DNA from: CAZLPW01 sp964561495
GTDB taxonomy: Bacteria; Fidelibacterota; Marinisomatia; Marinisomatales; UBA1611
Direction: 5' to 3'
NCBI GenBank assembly: GCA_964561495.1
Contig: CAZLPW010000019.1
Span: forward strand, 1-33,706
Length of the DNA: 33,706 bases
Position 1 is the first letter of the stretch, and the number at the start of each line of letters is the position of its first letter. The translations under genes were made by a program, and so were the position numbers. Below the pieces are notes generated by a model. It worked only from the letters and a program-made list of their open reading frames with translations. It was not told where the DNA came from and ran no database searches. This document shows, piece after piece, positions 1 to 8,650 of the stretch.

Positions 1-115
1 AAACTTTTTCTTTATTATGTTTTTTTATTAAATATTTCATTACAAACCCCCTATAAATATTTTACTCGTAAGTTGCTCGTAAGTATTTTACAAAAAAATT
101 TAATCTTATCCAAAT

Positions 116-141
116 AAAAAGCCCCACTATAGGGGCTTTTT
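116..141 (-). terminator. Intrinsic terminator of the PAS-UbiA gene
   Basis: A ten-base-pair inverted repeat, aaaaagcccc / ggggcttttt, encloses a six-base loop (actata). On the minus strand it lies 26 bases past the stop codon of the prenyltransferase gene and ends in a T run, the form of a rho-independent terminator. The A/T-flanked stem is symmetric, so it could also work on the plus strand, but no plus-strand gene precedes it in the window. Bases 1-115 hold no convincing gene. Confidence 0.88.
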
Positions 142-167
142 CTAAAAAAGGATAAACCAAACTAATT

Positions 168-1451
168 CTATATTGCGGGGGCTCCCCACCAAAGTCCAAT
201 AAAAAGCAATAGCCCCGTAGCACTATGCATGATAATGGTACCCCAGTTTGCTGGTTCAAGTAGCCTATTATTATAATACTTGTATAATGTCTGAATTGAT
301 GTAAAACCAAAATATGAAGCTAAGAATGTCATCAAAATCAATGATGGGAAAGTCCCATTTAGTACTAAAAGCACTATGCTTAGAAAAGCGCCTGATACTA
401 ACGCGACATATCCTACTCTCGCCTTTTCTGGTCCGAACACAACTATAAGTGTATTCTTGCCTGTGGCCTTATCACTATCATGGTCTGGAAATTCATTTAT
501 GTATACAACGGCGGCGATTAAAAAGCCTAGAGGGATTCCTGCTAAAAAAGCCTCGGGGACAAGCTGTCCAGTTTGAATCAATGTACTTCCTGCCACCATC
601 AATGGACCAAAGTTTAGACCTATCAATAACTCGCCCAAACCTTTCCGCGATGCAAACCTAAAGGGAGGCGCTGTGTAGAATAAGCCTGATAAAAAGCCAA
701 TCAGTCCTAACCATAGAACAGGCATACCTGCTTTCTGTATCAATGGAATACCTACCAGTACGCTTAAACCAAACACACCGATTGTCAAATTTCGAACACC
801 TTCAGGAGAGATAAGCCCCATCTGTATACCTCTACTTCCACCATTGAGACCTTTATTACTGTAATTATAGTTTATATTATCTGTTCCACTCAAATGGTCA
901 AAATAATCATTCGATGTATTTGTTCCAATATGCAAAAAAGAACCACCTAACAAAGTAAGACCCAACCATGACCAATCGACAGCATATCCCATGAATTTTG
1001 CAACAGCTGCTCCAACTAAAATTGGCATGATCGTGGCAGAAAGAAATGGAAGACGCATAATAACAACCCATGTGAATATTTGAGTCATTAGATCTATTTT
1101 AGGTCTTACTTCATCTGGTGTCTTATCATCTAAAGGAGTCGTTACTCCACAATATCCAATATGATTATCATTCTTATCTTTTGTTGGGGTTATTTTTATC
1201 CAGGCTGGAAATTCACTACCATCTTTACGTATAAAGGCTGTCTCTCCTTCCCATTTTCCTTTTTTGACAGATTCATCTAACCAATTTATAACATGACCCA
1301 ATACTACCTGACCGTCACTAAAATCACTAACTCTCATTTTACCGACTACTTCATCTGAAGAATATCCAAAAAGGTCTGCCGCGCCATCGCTAAAAGTTTC
1401 AACCTTGCCATCAAGGTCACAGGTGATAACGCTTTTGATATTTTTATTCAC
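168..1451 (-). CDS. PAS domain-UbiA prenyltransferase fusion (MenA-like)
   Basis: A 427-residue protein. Residues about 5-107 read as a PAS sensor domain (FGYSSDEVVGK, then the KDGSEFPAWI strand region). Residues about 125-427 are a multi-pass UbiA-superfamily prenyltransferase. The first Asp-rich motif is NDYFDHLSGTD (N181, D182, D185, D191), followed by GGSRGIQMGLISPEGV. The second is NEFPDHDSD (D323, D327) followed by GKNTL. These motifs bind Mg-prenyl diphosphate, and their wording resembles the MenA / DHNA-prenyltransferase branch, so a membrane step in menaquinone-type lipid synthesis is the best guess; the aromatic acceptor is unknown. The start is GTG with a GGAGA ribosome site ten bases upstream, and the frame is open through both domains, so the fusion is not an artefact of start choice. 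UbiA enzymes normally lack a sensor domain. It is the last gene before a strong terminator. Confidence 0.85.
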   Translation of the reverse strand: MNKNIKSVITCDLDGKVETFSDGAADLFGYSSDEVVGKMRVSDFSDGQVVLGHVINWLDESVKKGKWEGETAFIRKDGSEFPAWIKITPTKDKNDNHIGYCGVTTPLDDKTPDEVRPKIDLMTQIFTWVVIMRLPFLSATIMPILVGAAVAKFMGYAVDWSWLGLTLLGGSFLHIGTNTSNDYFDHLSGTDNINYNYSNKGLNGGSRGIQMGLISPEGVRNLTIGVFGLSVLVGIPLIQKAGMPVLWLGLIGFLSGLFYTAPPFRFASRKGLGELLIGLNFGPLMVAGSTLIQTGQLVPEAFLAGIPLGFLIAAVVYINEFPDHDSDKATGKNTLIVVFGPEKARVGYVALVSGAFLSIVLLVLNGTFPSLILMTFLASYFGFTSIQTLYKYYNNRLLEPANWGTIIMHSATGLLLFIGLWWGAPAI

Positions 1452-1461
1452 TTAAATCTAA

Positions 1462-1466
1462 TCTCC
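1462..1466 (-). promoter_or_regulatory. Ribosome binding site fixing the GTG start of PAS-UbiA
   Basis: On the minus strand GGAGA lies ten bases before the GTG at 1451. This supports translation starting ahead of the PAS domain rather than at the internal methionine near residue 132 that would give a PAS-less UbiA enzyme. The rest of the divergent spacer 1452-1599 shows no operator I can support. Confidence 0.6.
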
Positions 1467-1599
1467 ATTATTTACAAGGGAGAAATTAAGTCACTAGTAT
1501 TTGCTCAAAAAAATGGAATAATAAAAAAATTAGTTGAGTAATTATTTTTTTTGTAAACTGTAGTCTAATGATCAATTTTTAAAATAGGAACTGTTAAAG

Positions 1600-3351
1600 G
1601 TGAGACATAATTATCTTTTTTCTTTCTTAGGTATTTTTATTATTCCATCAGTACTGCTCGGCACATCTTCAATTGATAATAAAAATATATCTTGGTTGCT
1701 AACTATAACAAGCCTTTTTGGAGGTCTTGGAATGTTCCTTTATGGCATGGAAATGATGAGCGATGGCATGAAGTTAACAGCAGGTAATAAAATGAGATCT
1801 ATACTTGAAAAACTAACTTCAAATCGATTCCTATCTGTTGGAGTAGGTGCATTCGTTACAATGGTTATTCAAAGCAGTAGCGCTACCACTGTCATGCTTG
1901 TTAGTTTTGTCAATTCAGGACTTTTGACTTTTGCACAAGGTCTCGGAGTAATACTAGGGTCAAATATAGGTAGCACAGTTACCGCACAAATAGTAGCGTT
2001 TAAGGTTACTGATTATGCACTCGCTTTAATTGCAATCGGAGCGTTAATGTCTCTTTTTTCAAAGAAAGAATCATCTAAAAATATAGGTTTTGTGATTTTA
2101 GGTTTTGGACTTCTGTTTTATGGAATGAAAGTAATGTCTGACACTATGAAACCACTTAGAACAAATCAAACGTTTAATAGTATCTTAGTAAGCTTCGAAA
2201 ATCCATTTATGGGGATATTAGCAGGAGCTATTTTTACTGCCTTAATTCAAAGCAGTAGCGCAACGACTGGTATTGTTATCACTCTTGCTAGTGGTGGTTC
2301 AATTACACTAGAAGCTGGCATCCCACTTATTTTCGGAGCCAATATTGGAACCTGTGTGACTGCTCTTCTAGCAGGATTAAATGCATCAAGAGAGGCAAAG
2401 CGAATTGCTATAGCTCATGTGCTTTTTAATGTTACTGGTGTCTTATTATTTTGTTTTTGGATACCAACATTCTCTTCTTGGATGGCAACAACAGCGGATA
2501 ATATTCCTCGCCAGATAGCAAATGCACATACATTTTTTAATATTCTTGCTACCGTTGTTTTTATTCCGTTTACATCAATAATTGCAGAATTAATTATAAA
2601 ATATTTCCCAGACAAAACTAAATCAAGAAATATAGAAAAGCCGGAAGTATTGAACCTGGATGAAAATGTTTTTGATACTCCAGCAGTCGCAATTAGTAAT
2701 TCACAGGCAGAGATCCGAGGTGTACTAGGCTTACTAGAAAGAGTTATCGGCTCTTTGGTGCTGCTTTTTGTTTCCAAAGAAATAAAACACGATATAGAAA
2801 ACTCAGAGCAAGAATTAGATGAAGGTATACAAATTAGATTAGATAAGATTGATTACCTTAATAAAGCTATCTCAGCATATTTAATAAAGATAAATAATCA
2901 AGATCTTAATGACACTCAATCACGCGAAATATTCACTTTAGTTACTGTTATTAATTATATTAATCTAATTAACAATGGTATCAACCTCCGATTTAATCGT
3001 TTAATGGAACTGAAAAAACAAAACATAAATGATCTGTCTGATGTTAATCAAAATGAATTAATCAATTTTCACAGTAAAATGTTAAAACAGATTAAAAGAT
3101 TAGGGCGCTTTTTCGAAAAATATGATAGACTAAAAATTGAAAAAATAATTGTTAAAAGCCAAAAATATCGTGCTATTGAAGAAAAATATAGAATTGAAAA
3201 TATAAAAAGAATTAGCTCTCCAGAGGATTCAACCACTCAGAACCAGTTTTATTCAGACCTGATGGATTTACTAAAAGAGATCAGTGTCTTTATCGATCTA
3301 ATTGCCTCAAGCTTGCTTGAACTAGAATCAATTGAAGATTTACCAAATTAA
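1600..3351 (+). CDS. Na+/phosphate cotransporter with PhoU-like C-terminal domain
   Basis: A 583-residue inner-membrane protein of the NaPi-II/NptA (YjbB) family, which takes up or exports inorganic phosphate with sodium. The family's inverted repeat is clear: QSSSATT occurs at residues 91-97 and 217-223, followed by GSNIGSTVTA (about 120-129) and GANIGTCVTA (about 246-255). The N-terminal 340 residues are hydrophobic and helical. Residues about 345-583 are soluble, charged and helix-rich, matching the PhoU-like tail common in bacterial members. The start is GTG at 1600 with AGGA ten bases upstream; the next in-frame methionine (about residue 45) would remove the first membrane segment. The AMP nucleosidase gene follows 87 bases later on the same strand, so the two may be co-transcribed. 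Confidence 0.93.
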   Translation: MRHNYLFSFLGIFIIPSVLLGTSSIDNKNISWLLTITSLFGGLGMFLYGMEMMSDGMKLTAGNKMRSILEKLTSNRFLSVGVGAFVTMVIQSSSATTVMLVSFVNSGLLTFAQGLGVILGSNIGSTVTAQIVAFKVTDYALALIAIGALMSLFSKKESSKNIGFVILGFGLLFYGMKVMSDTMKPLRTNQTFNSILVSFENPFMGILAGAIFTALIQSSSATTGIVITLASGGSITLEAGIPLIFGANIGTCVTALLAGLNASREAKRIAIAHVLFNVTGVLLFCFWIPTFSSWMATTADNIPRQIANAHTFFNILATVVFIPFTSIIAELIIKYFPDKTKSRNIEKPEVLNLDENVFDTPAVAISNSQAEIRGVLGLLERVIGSLVLLFVSKEIKHDIENSEQELDEGIQIRLDKIDYLNKAISAYLIKINNQDLNDTQSREIFTLVTVINYINLINNGINLRFNRLMELKKQNINDLSDVNQNELINFHSKMLKQIKRLGRFFEKYDRLKIEKIIVKSQKYRAIEEKYRIENIKRISSPEDSTTQNQFYSDLMDLLKEISVFIDLIASSLLELESIEDLPN

Positions 3352-3438
3352 TTGCGTCTATCACGTTTAAAACACAATCTGACACTGTTTGATTCTATCA
3401 AACCAATCTAATTCTCATTTGAAAGATAAAATAAAAAT

Positions 3439-4212
3439 ATGAACAGAAAAGAAACTATTGCCTTTGACTGGCTAAAAAGATATACTGGTACTAACCCAAA
3501 AAAATATGGCGACTGGATTTTATTGACAAATTTTCAAAATTATGTTGAAAAATTTTCGAAAAAATTCGATACCAAAATTAATGGGATTGGCGGCCCTATG
3601 ACATCAGCGATTAATAAAGAAGGCGTAGGCATAATAAATTTTGGTATTGGCAGATCAAATGCTGCTACAATTATGGACCTCTTATCATGTATTAAACCTA
3701 AGGGAGTCCTGTTCTTGGGCAAATGTGGGGGACTAAAAAAAACTACTGATATTGGCCATTTTATTTTACCAACTGCTGCCATAAGAGGTGAAGGTACGAG
3801 CGATGATTATTTCCCAAAGGAGGTACCCGCGATGCCCTCATTTAAGCTTCATAAATATGTTTCTGAATTATTAGTTGAGCGCGGTATAGAATATCGTACA
3901 GGTGTTATATACTCAACCAATAGAAGAGTTTGGGAGCATGATGAAAAATTTAAAAAATATCTACGTAAAGTCAGAGTTATGGCAATAGATATGGAAACTG
4001 CAACAATTTTTATTACTGGGTTTTCAAATGAGATTAATAGGGGCGCTTTATTATTAGTCAGTGATACACCGATGATACCAGAGGGGATCAAAACCGAAGA
4101 AACGGATAAAGATGTCACCAAAAAATATGTCGATATCCATTTAGATATGGGTATAGAAGCAATGACAAGGATTGGAGATGAAGGAGAAAAAATAAAACAT
4201 TTTAGGTATTAA
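3439..4212 (+). CDS. amn: AMP nucleosidase (PNP/UDP phosphorylase fold)
   Basis: A 257-residue cytoplasmic enzyme predicted to hydrolyse AMP to adenine and ribose 5-phosphate. It belongs to the short AMP nucleosidase branch of the nucleoside-phosphorylase superfamily seen in Bacteroidetes-like bacteria, without the extra N-terminal domain of the E. coli enzyme. Visible motifs are GIGRSNAATIMD (residues 69-80), GKCGGL (94-99, phosphate/ribose binding), IDMETAT (183-189, the Met-Glu pair contacting ribose) and SDTP (208-211, with the base-contacting Asp). The gene follows the phosphate transporter by 87 bases. In enteric bacteria amn responds to phosphate supply, so the pairing makes functional sense, but no Pho box was recognised. 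It converges with the Kunitz-protein gene across a 28-base spacer without a clear terminator. Confidence 0.88.
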   Translation: MNRKETIAFDWLKRYTGTNPKKYGDWILLTNFQNYVEKFSKKFDTKINGIGGPMTSAINKEGVGIINFGIGRSNAATIMDLLSCIKPKGVLFLGKCGGLKKTTDIGHFILPTAAIRGEGTSDDYFPKEVPAMPSFKLHKYVSELLVERGIEYRTGVIYSTNRRVWEHDEKFKKYLRKVRVMAIDMETATIFITGFSNEINRGALLLVSDTPMIPEGIKTEETDKDVTKKYVDIHLDMGIEAMTRIGDEGEKIKHFRY

Positions 4213-4240
4213 AATTTTCTCAAAACAGCACCCGTTATCA

Positions 4241-5713
4241 TTACTTTAGCAAAATCATTTTCTTTGTCTGGGTAAAATTACCTGTATGAATCCTGTATAG
4301 ATAAATCCCTGCTGAAACCGATTTTCCTTGGTTATTAGTACCATCCCATATAATTGAATGAGAGCCTGATTTTTTTAGATTATGTACTAGATTTTTTATA
4401 ATGTTTCCCAATATATCATAAACTTTAATGTCAACAAATGAATCTTTTGGTAAAACATATTTTAGTTTTGTAATTGGATTAAAGGGGTTAGGATAATTTT
4501 GTTCTAGATAAAATTTTCTTGGAATATGATAATTAATGTCTAACGTAGATGCTTCTATACATTCTTGTTCAGTACTAAAGAAAGCGCCAGAATAATCAAC
4601 GCTATCGACTACCCAACCACATCCAGAAATTGTTTGACAACTATTATTTACCCAACCCACTCCAAGAGCCATTTCGCAATCTCCAAAATCAATTCCCGTT
4701 AAATCGACTACTCCATGTGGTGTTTCACAATAAATTAATCCTCCATCCGTGACATTAAAATAATCTGCGTAGCAGCCACCACAATAATTTGGTGAACAAT
4801 CCACGGTGCTATCAGAAATACAATTGCCAAGAGAGCATGGATCATCTAAACAAAAAACTGGGAATTGGCAATCTTGAGATAATCTAATTGATGTTATGTT
4901 AAGTGCCTCACACTCAACACATTCAATTAGTTCTCCTTCTACCTGCACAAATCTGTTTAAATAATATTGGAAGAATTCAATATTATTGTGGTTGGATATA
5001 TTTGAAATAAAATTTCCAATCTCATCCTCAATATAATACATTGAACAGTCATCCATACAAAATGACACCTCTGTTGTTCTAAGATATCCAGTTATAATTA
5101 TAGAATCTTGAGGGGAACAGTTTGATTCACATTCCTCCATTGTTCCAAATGGTACAAGCCCATCACATCCTCCCCAAATAAACTCCACACACTGATTTTC
5201 TTCTTGATCAAAATAATATCTAGGGAATGCACCATCGCAATTACCTGAGTTCGGTATAAAATAACATGACTGCACCTCTTCAAAACTATGCCTAAGATTA
5301 CGAAGTGAGGTAATAAAACCATCTAAGCCTGCAATAGAAGAGCCGTATTCTATCGTCACCTTCTTAACCATATCGTCAATCGTTATCTCAAACCACTCTG
5401 AGCCACTATCATTACAATCTGGACAACCTATGACATTATCTAGATTCATAAATAAATCAATATCAAGGCTGTCAATAAGGCTCTGCCAAATTATTTCATC
5501 AGTATTTCCTTGAATATTTACTGGAAGATATACACTATCACTGGCATCCCAACCATATAGCCTATAGTACATTTGATCAGAGTATATTTGTAAATCAGAT
5601 AAACAATATCCTAAACATTCTCCGAATGAGGTTCCTGTATTGATCTGATCAATACTCTGTGCATTTGACAGACTAGCAGTTAAGATAATAATACAAAAAA
5701 ATAAGTTTTTCAT
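4241..5713 (-). CDS. Secreted T9SS-sorted protein with a Kunitz/BPTI domain
   Basis: A 490-residue exported protein. Residues 1-18 form a signal peptide ending SNAQ. Residues 20-148 form an unrecognised domain with paired cysteines (FGECLGYC, GCPDC). Residues 150-199 match the Kunitz/BPTI fold: six cysteines (C150, C159, C175, C183, C195, C199) with BPTI-like spacings 8-15-7-11-3 (BPTI has 12 in the fourth), plus the core motifs RYYFD, EFIWGGC and F-x-T-x-x-EC. The P1 position after C159 is Asp, so trypsin inhibition is unlikely. A further cysteine-rich region (about 210-390) has CGGCYADYF and GCGWVVDSV. The end, from about 398, is a T9SS type-A sorting domain with NYPNPFNP and a final KKMILLK. 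The next gene upstream on the same strand (5743-7488) also encodes a T9SS cargo, 29 bases away. The biological target is unknown. Confidence 0.85.
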   Translation of the reverse strand: MKNLFFCIIILTASLSNAQSIDQINTGTSFGECLGYCLSDLQIYSDQMYYRLYGWDASDSVYLPVNIQGNTDEIIWQSLIDSLDIDLFMNLDNVIGCPDCNDSGSEWFEITIDDMVKKVTIEYGSSIAGLDGFITSLRNLRHSFEEVQSCYFIPNSGNCDGAFPRYYFDQEENQCVEFIWGGCDGLVPFGTMEECESNCSPQDSIIITGYLRTTEVSFCMDDCSMYYIEDEIGNFISNISNHNNIEFFQYYLNRFVQVEGELIECVECEALNITSIRLSQDCQFPVFCLDDPCSLGNCISDSTVDCSPNYCGGCYADYFNVTDGGLIYCETPHGVVDLTGIDFGDCEMALGVGWVNNSCQTISGCGWVVDSVDYSGAFFSTEQECIEASTLDINYHIPRKFYLEQNYPNPFNPITKLKYVLPKDSFVDIKVYDILGNIIKNLVHNLKKSGSHSIIWDGTNNQGKSVSAGIYLYRIHTGNFTQTKKMILLK

Positions 5714-5742
5714 TTAAAGTAGCCAGATGCTATTGAATAAGG

Positions 5743-7488
5743 TTACTCAATGAGCAACATCTTCTTAATTTGGCTAAAATCTCCAGCTTTTATTCTATAT
5801 AAATAAATACCAGCTGAGACTGGGTCGCCCTGATTGTTCGTAGCGTTCCATTGAACAGATTTATATCCAGCCGTTTGTGATCTATTGACTATTGTTTTTA
5901 CATCTCTCCCTATTATATCAAATATTGTGATATTCACTAATCCATCTTCTGGTATTATATAATTAATCGTGGTAACAGGATTAAATGGATTCGGGAAATT
6001 CTGCTTTAAGGAATATTGAAACGGAACATCATCTACTATTTGTCTTAGTTCCGAATTGTCAATATAAATAAAGTTTTGAAAATTCTGATTTTCAAGATCA
6101 TTTGGTCCAATATTTGTGATAGCATCAAGGTCATCTCTTAAAATAATTCTGATGTTCCAATGACCTTCAGTCGATCCCATAGGAATCTCTATGATATCAG
6201 TAATAGAAGAGGACATTAAACCTGGATCAAAGCTACCAGAACTTTGTACCATTTCTCCTCCATTCATAGGACCACCATTGATTATCAATCGAAGAATATA
6301 ACTAGACAAAAAACTATCACTATCCTCAGCATCTATTTCATAGCTAACATTAACTAAGTCTTGACTAGTATTAACTGTGTCTGCATAGATAAAAAAATTA
6401 TTTAGTGATGGACTGTTATTTTCCGAGGCACAGTCTTCAGGGCAATTATTTTCTGTCTCAGGACCACCACAAACCCCATCTCCACAGCATGGATTTCCAG
6501 GAGGAACGTCCTCACAATCAGGGACATCTCCACCACCAGGGCTACTAACAAAATCGCCTTTTAGGCATCTTGAAAAATATGGGAATTCATCAGTAACCAT
6601 ATAATAATAAATACCTTCAGGAAATTCAGGAGTCACACCCATTCTTCCGTTACACTCATCTAAGTCTCCATGACCTTCTATAAATTCAAAATCTTGAGTA
6701 AAAGCTCCCATCTGAATTGGAATATTTGGATAACTAGTTTGCCCTGGTCCACCTGCTAAAACAGTTAGGGTATCAGGGCGTCCCTCATCTGGCTCGGTTT
6801 TCAACCTCCAACTTGGTTGTAGAGATATAAGATCACTGCTGGGGTCATTAGCATCAGAATAACCAAATCTTGCATAAACAGGGAAACCATCAGAGGCCCA
6901 GCCAACAAGAGTTATACTTTGATTATCTCCTAAAATATCGATAAGGAGTTCTGGCATCCCATGGTAATGATATTCTCCTGAAGGTTGTACATGAGCATGG
7001 TTCATATCATCTCCAAAATCAAATGTCTCATGTCCAAGGGCTTCTATATTCCATTGCCCCTGACCTTGTGCTAAACTACAGGATCCATCATCATCGCATC
7101 TACCAGCAGTAGCTGGATCAAATTTAACACTATTTATTGCATAAGCTATTGCGCCCGCAGGGCCACCAACTGGGACACCTGTATCAGAAACTAGCGTTGG
7201 ACAAAGAGTGAATATTTGATTAATATTTTGTTCGCTAATTGTATTTGGATTATTAGGATTTGGGAATGTACCCACCTCATGATTTGGGATTCCATTTCCT
7301 GATAATATTCTACTTGTATCATCGGATGTCCAGGAATAAATACTATACGCATTAACTGATTCATCATCATTATACATTTCTTCACTTATATTATCTAGTA
7401 TACCAATTGTTGAAAATTCTTCATTCTCACATTGACCATAAATTGTATTAATTACCACTATAATAAAAAATGTATATACAATTTTCAT
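5743..7488 (-). CDS. Secreted YHYH-domain protein with T9SS sorting signal
   Basis: A 581-residue exported protein. Residues 1-18 are a signal peptide (ending IYGQ). Residues about 55-320 carry features of the YHYH family: a GNGIPNHEVGTFPNPNNPN stretch near 64-82, HAHVQPSGEYHYHGMP at 164-179 and GWASDGFPVYARFGY after it. The family's biochemical role is not established; the clustered histidines suggest metal binding. A short Cys-rich piece (CCGDGVCGG, then NNCPEDC) links to an immunoglobulin-like region with many acidic residues. The C-terminus has NFPNPFNP and a final IKKMLLIE, a T9SS type-A sorting domain, so the protein is probably surface-bound or released. It likely forms a two-gene unit with the downstream Kunitz protein. 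Confidence 0.85.
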   Translation of the reverse strand: MKIVYTFFIIVVINTIYGQCENEEFSTIGILDNISEEMYNDDESVNAYSIYSWTSDDTSRILSGNGIPNHEVGTFPNPNNPNTISEQNINQIFTLCPTLVSDTGVPVGGPAGAIAYAINSVKFDPATAGRCDDDGSCSLAQGQGQWNIEALGHETFDFGDDMNHAHVQPSGEYHYHGMPELLIDILGDNQSITLVGWASDGFPVYARFGYSDANDPSSDLISLQPSWRLKTEPDEGRPDTLTVLAGGPGQTSYPNIPIQMGAFTQDFEFIEGHGDLDECNGRMGVTPEFPEGIYYYMVTDEFPYFSRCLKGDFVSSPGGGDVPDCEDVPPGNPCCGDGVCGGPETENNCPEDCASENNSPSLNNFFIYADTVNTSQDLVNVSYEIDAEDSDSFLSSYILRLIINGGPMNGGEMVQSSGSFDPGLMSSSITDIIEIPMGSTEGHWNIRIILRDDLDAITNIGPNDLENQNFQNFIYIDNSELRQIVDDVPFQYSLKQNFPNPFNPVTTINYIIPEDGLVNITIFDIIGRDVKTIVNRSQTAGYKSVQWNATNNQGDPVSAGIYLYRIKAGDFSQIKKMLLIE

Positions 7489-7541
7489 TCTATAAAATCA
7501 TTTTAATTTTCTGAAGAGGTGATGAGCATTGATTCATTCTG

Positions 7542-8591
7542 CTAAACAAGTTCTTCATCAATAAATTGTTGAAAAAAATCAACAACCGCAGTTTTTACAG
7601 GTGTATAATTAATTGATAAATCTTTTTTGCTCCTCTTATTATTAAAAAAAACAGCATAACCTATATTTCGACTAACAAAGCTTCGCTTTATACCAAGAAA
7701 TGGAGCCATTATCCAAATAAGAAATTTTGGTGCTTTCCTTGTCGGGAAAGGATACTTGTTTCCATATTTTTCCCTTAAATATTCTCCAATTTTTAAAAGG
7801 TCTACACTCTCAGATGATAAAATATATCGCCCATTTGCCTTTGGATTAAATCCAGCATTAAAATGTGCCTCTCCTACATTCCTCACATCAACCATCCCCA
7901 TTTTTATATCTGGAGCACCACTTTTAAGGTCTCCGTTACCCATTTGTAGTATAAACTTTTTACTTTCAAAGTTAGCTTTTGGATTTAATGCTGGACCTAC
8001 AACAAAAGATGGATTAATTGTTATAAGGTCCCACCTTTTTTGTTTACCACAAATTTTCCATGCTTCCTTTTCTGCGACTGTTTTTGAATAGCTATATTCA
8101 CTTGACTTTGGTGAAGAGGTCGTATTCCACATTGTCTCATCAAATATACCATCAACAAGCATCTGACTATCGATAGCATCTCCGTAAATTGCAGCACAAC
8201 TGCTTGTCAAGACGACACGCTTTACAGATTCCGTTTCATTTACAGAGCTTAAAATATTTTTGGTACCTTCTAAAGCTGGTTCAATCAGCTCTTTTTGTGC
8301 ATCTTTAGCATCCAAAAAGAATGGAGATGCGGTGTGAATAACAAGCTGACATCCTGCCATTGACTCTTTATAAGATCCAAAATTTAAAAGGTCAGCCTCA
8401 AAATATTTTATATCTGCTGATGATTCATTAGCAATCTTATCAAGATGTGCTCTCTTTTTTGCATTTGAGGCCTCTCTTATTGGTGCATGAACTTTAAAAC
8501 CATTATCTAATAAATTTTTTACTACCCATCCAGCGATATAGCCCGTTGCACCAGTTACTAGCACTGGGCTTGATTTGTCAATATTATCCAA
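7542..8591 (-). CDS. Extended SDR, dihydroflavonol-reductase-like
   Basis: A 349-residue NAD(P)-dependent oxidoreductase of the extended short-chain dehydrogenase family (NAD-dependent epimerase/dehydratase, dihydroflavonol-4-reductase-like). It shows the Rossmann motif TGATGYIAGW (residues 14-22), acidic DLL near 67-69, LTSSCAAIYG (128-137) with catalytic Ser, and YSYSK (Y166, K170) of the YxxxK dyad. Length is normal. The substrate cannot be read from sequence; relatives reduce carbonyls on flavonoids, aldehydes or lipids. The start is TTG, with an in-frame TAA just upstream and no Met before the Rossmann motif. It lies 59 bases downstream of the SelW-like gene on the same strand and may be the last gene of that redox operon. 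Confidence 0.85.
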   Translation of the reverse strand: MDNIDKSSPVLVTGATGYIAGWVVKNLLDNGFKVHAPIREASNAKKRAHLDKIANESSADIKYFEADLLNFGSYKESMAGCQLVIHTASPFFLDAKDAQKELIEPALEGTKNILSSVNETESVKRVVLTSSCAAIYGDAIDSQMLVDGIFDETMWNTTSSPKSSEYSYSKTVAEKEAWKICGKQKRWDLITINPSFVVGPALNPKANFESKKFILQMGNGDLKSGAPDIKMGMVDVRNVGEAHFNAGFNPKANGRYILSSESVDLLKIGEYLREKYGNKYPFPTRKAPKFLIWIMAPFLGIKRSFVSRNIGYAVFFNNKRSKKDLSINYTPVKTAVVDFFQQFIDEELV

Positions 8592-8650
8592 TTAATTATC
8601 TTTTATTAATGTATTTAGAAAAAAAATATTAGATATGCTAAGATTCAATC

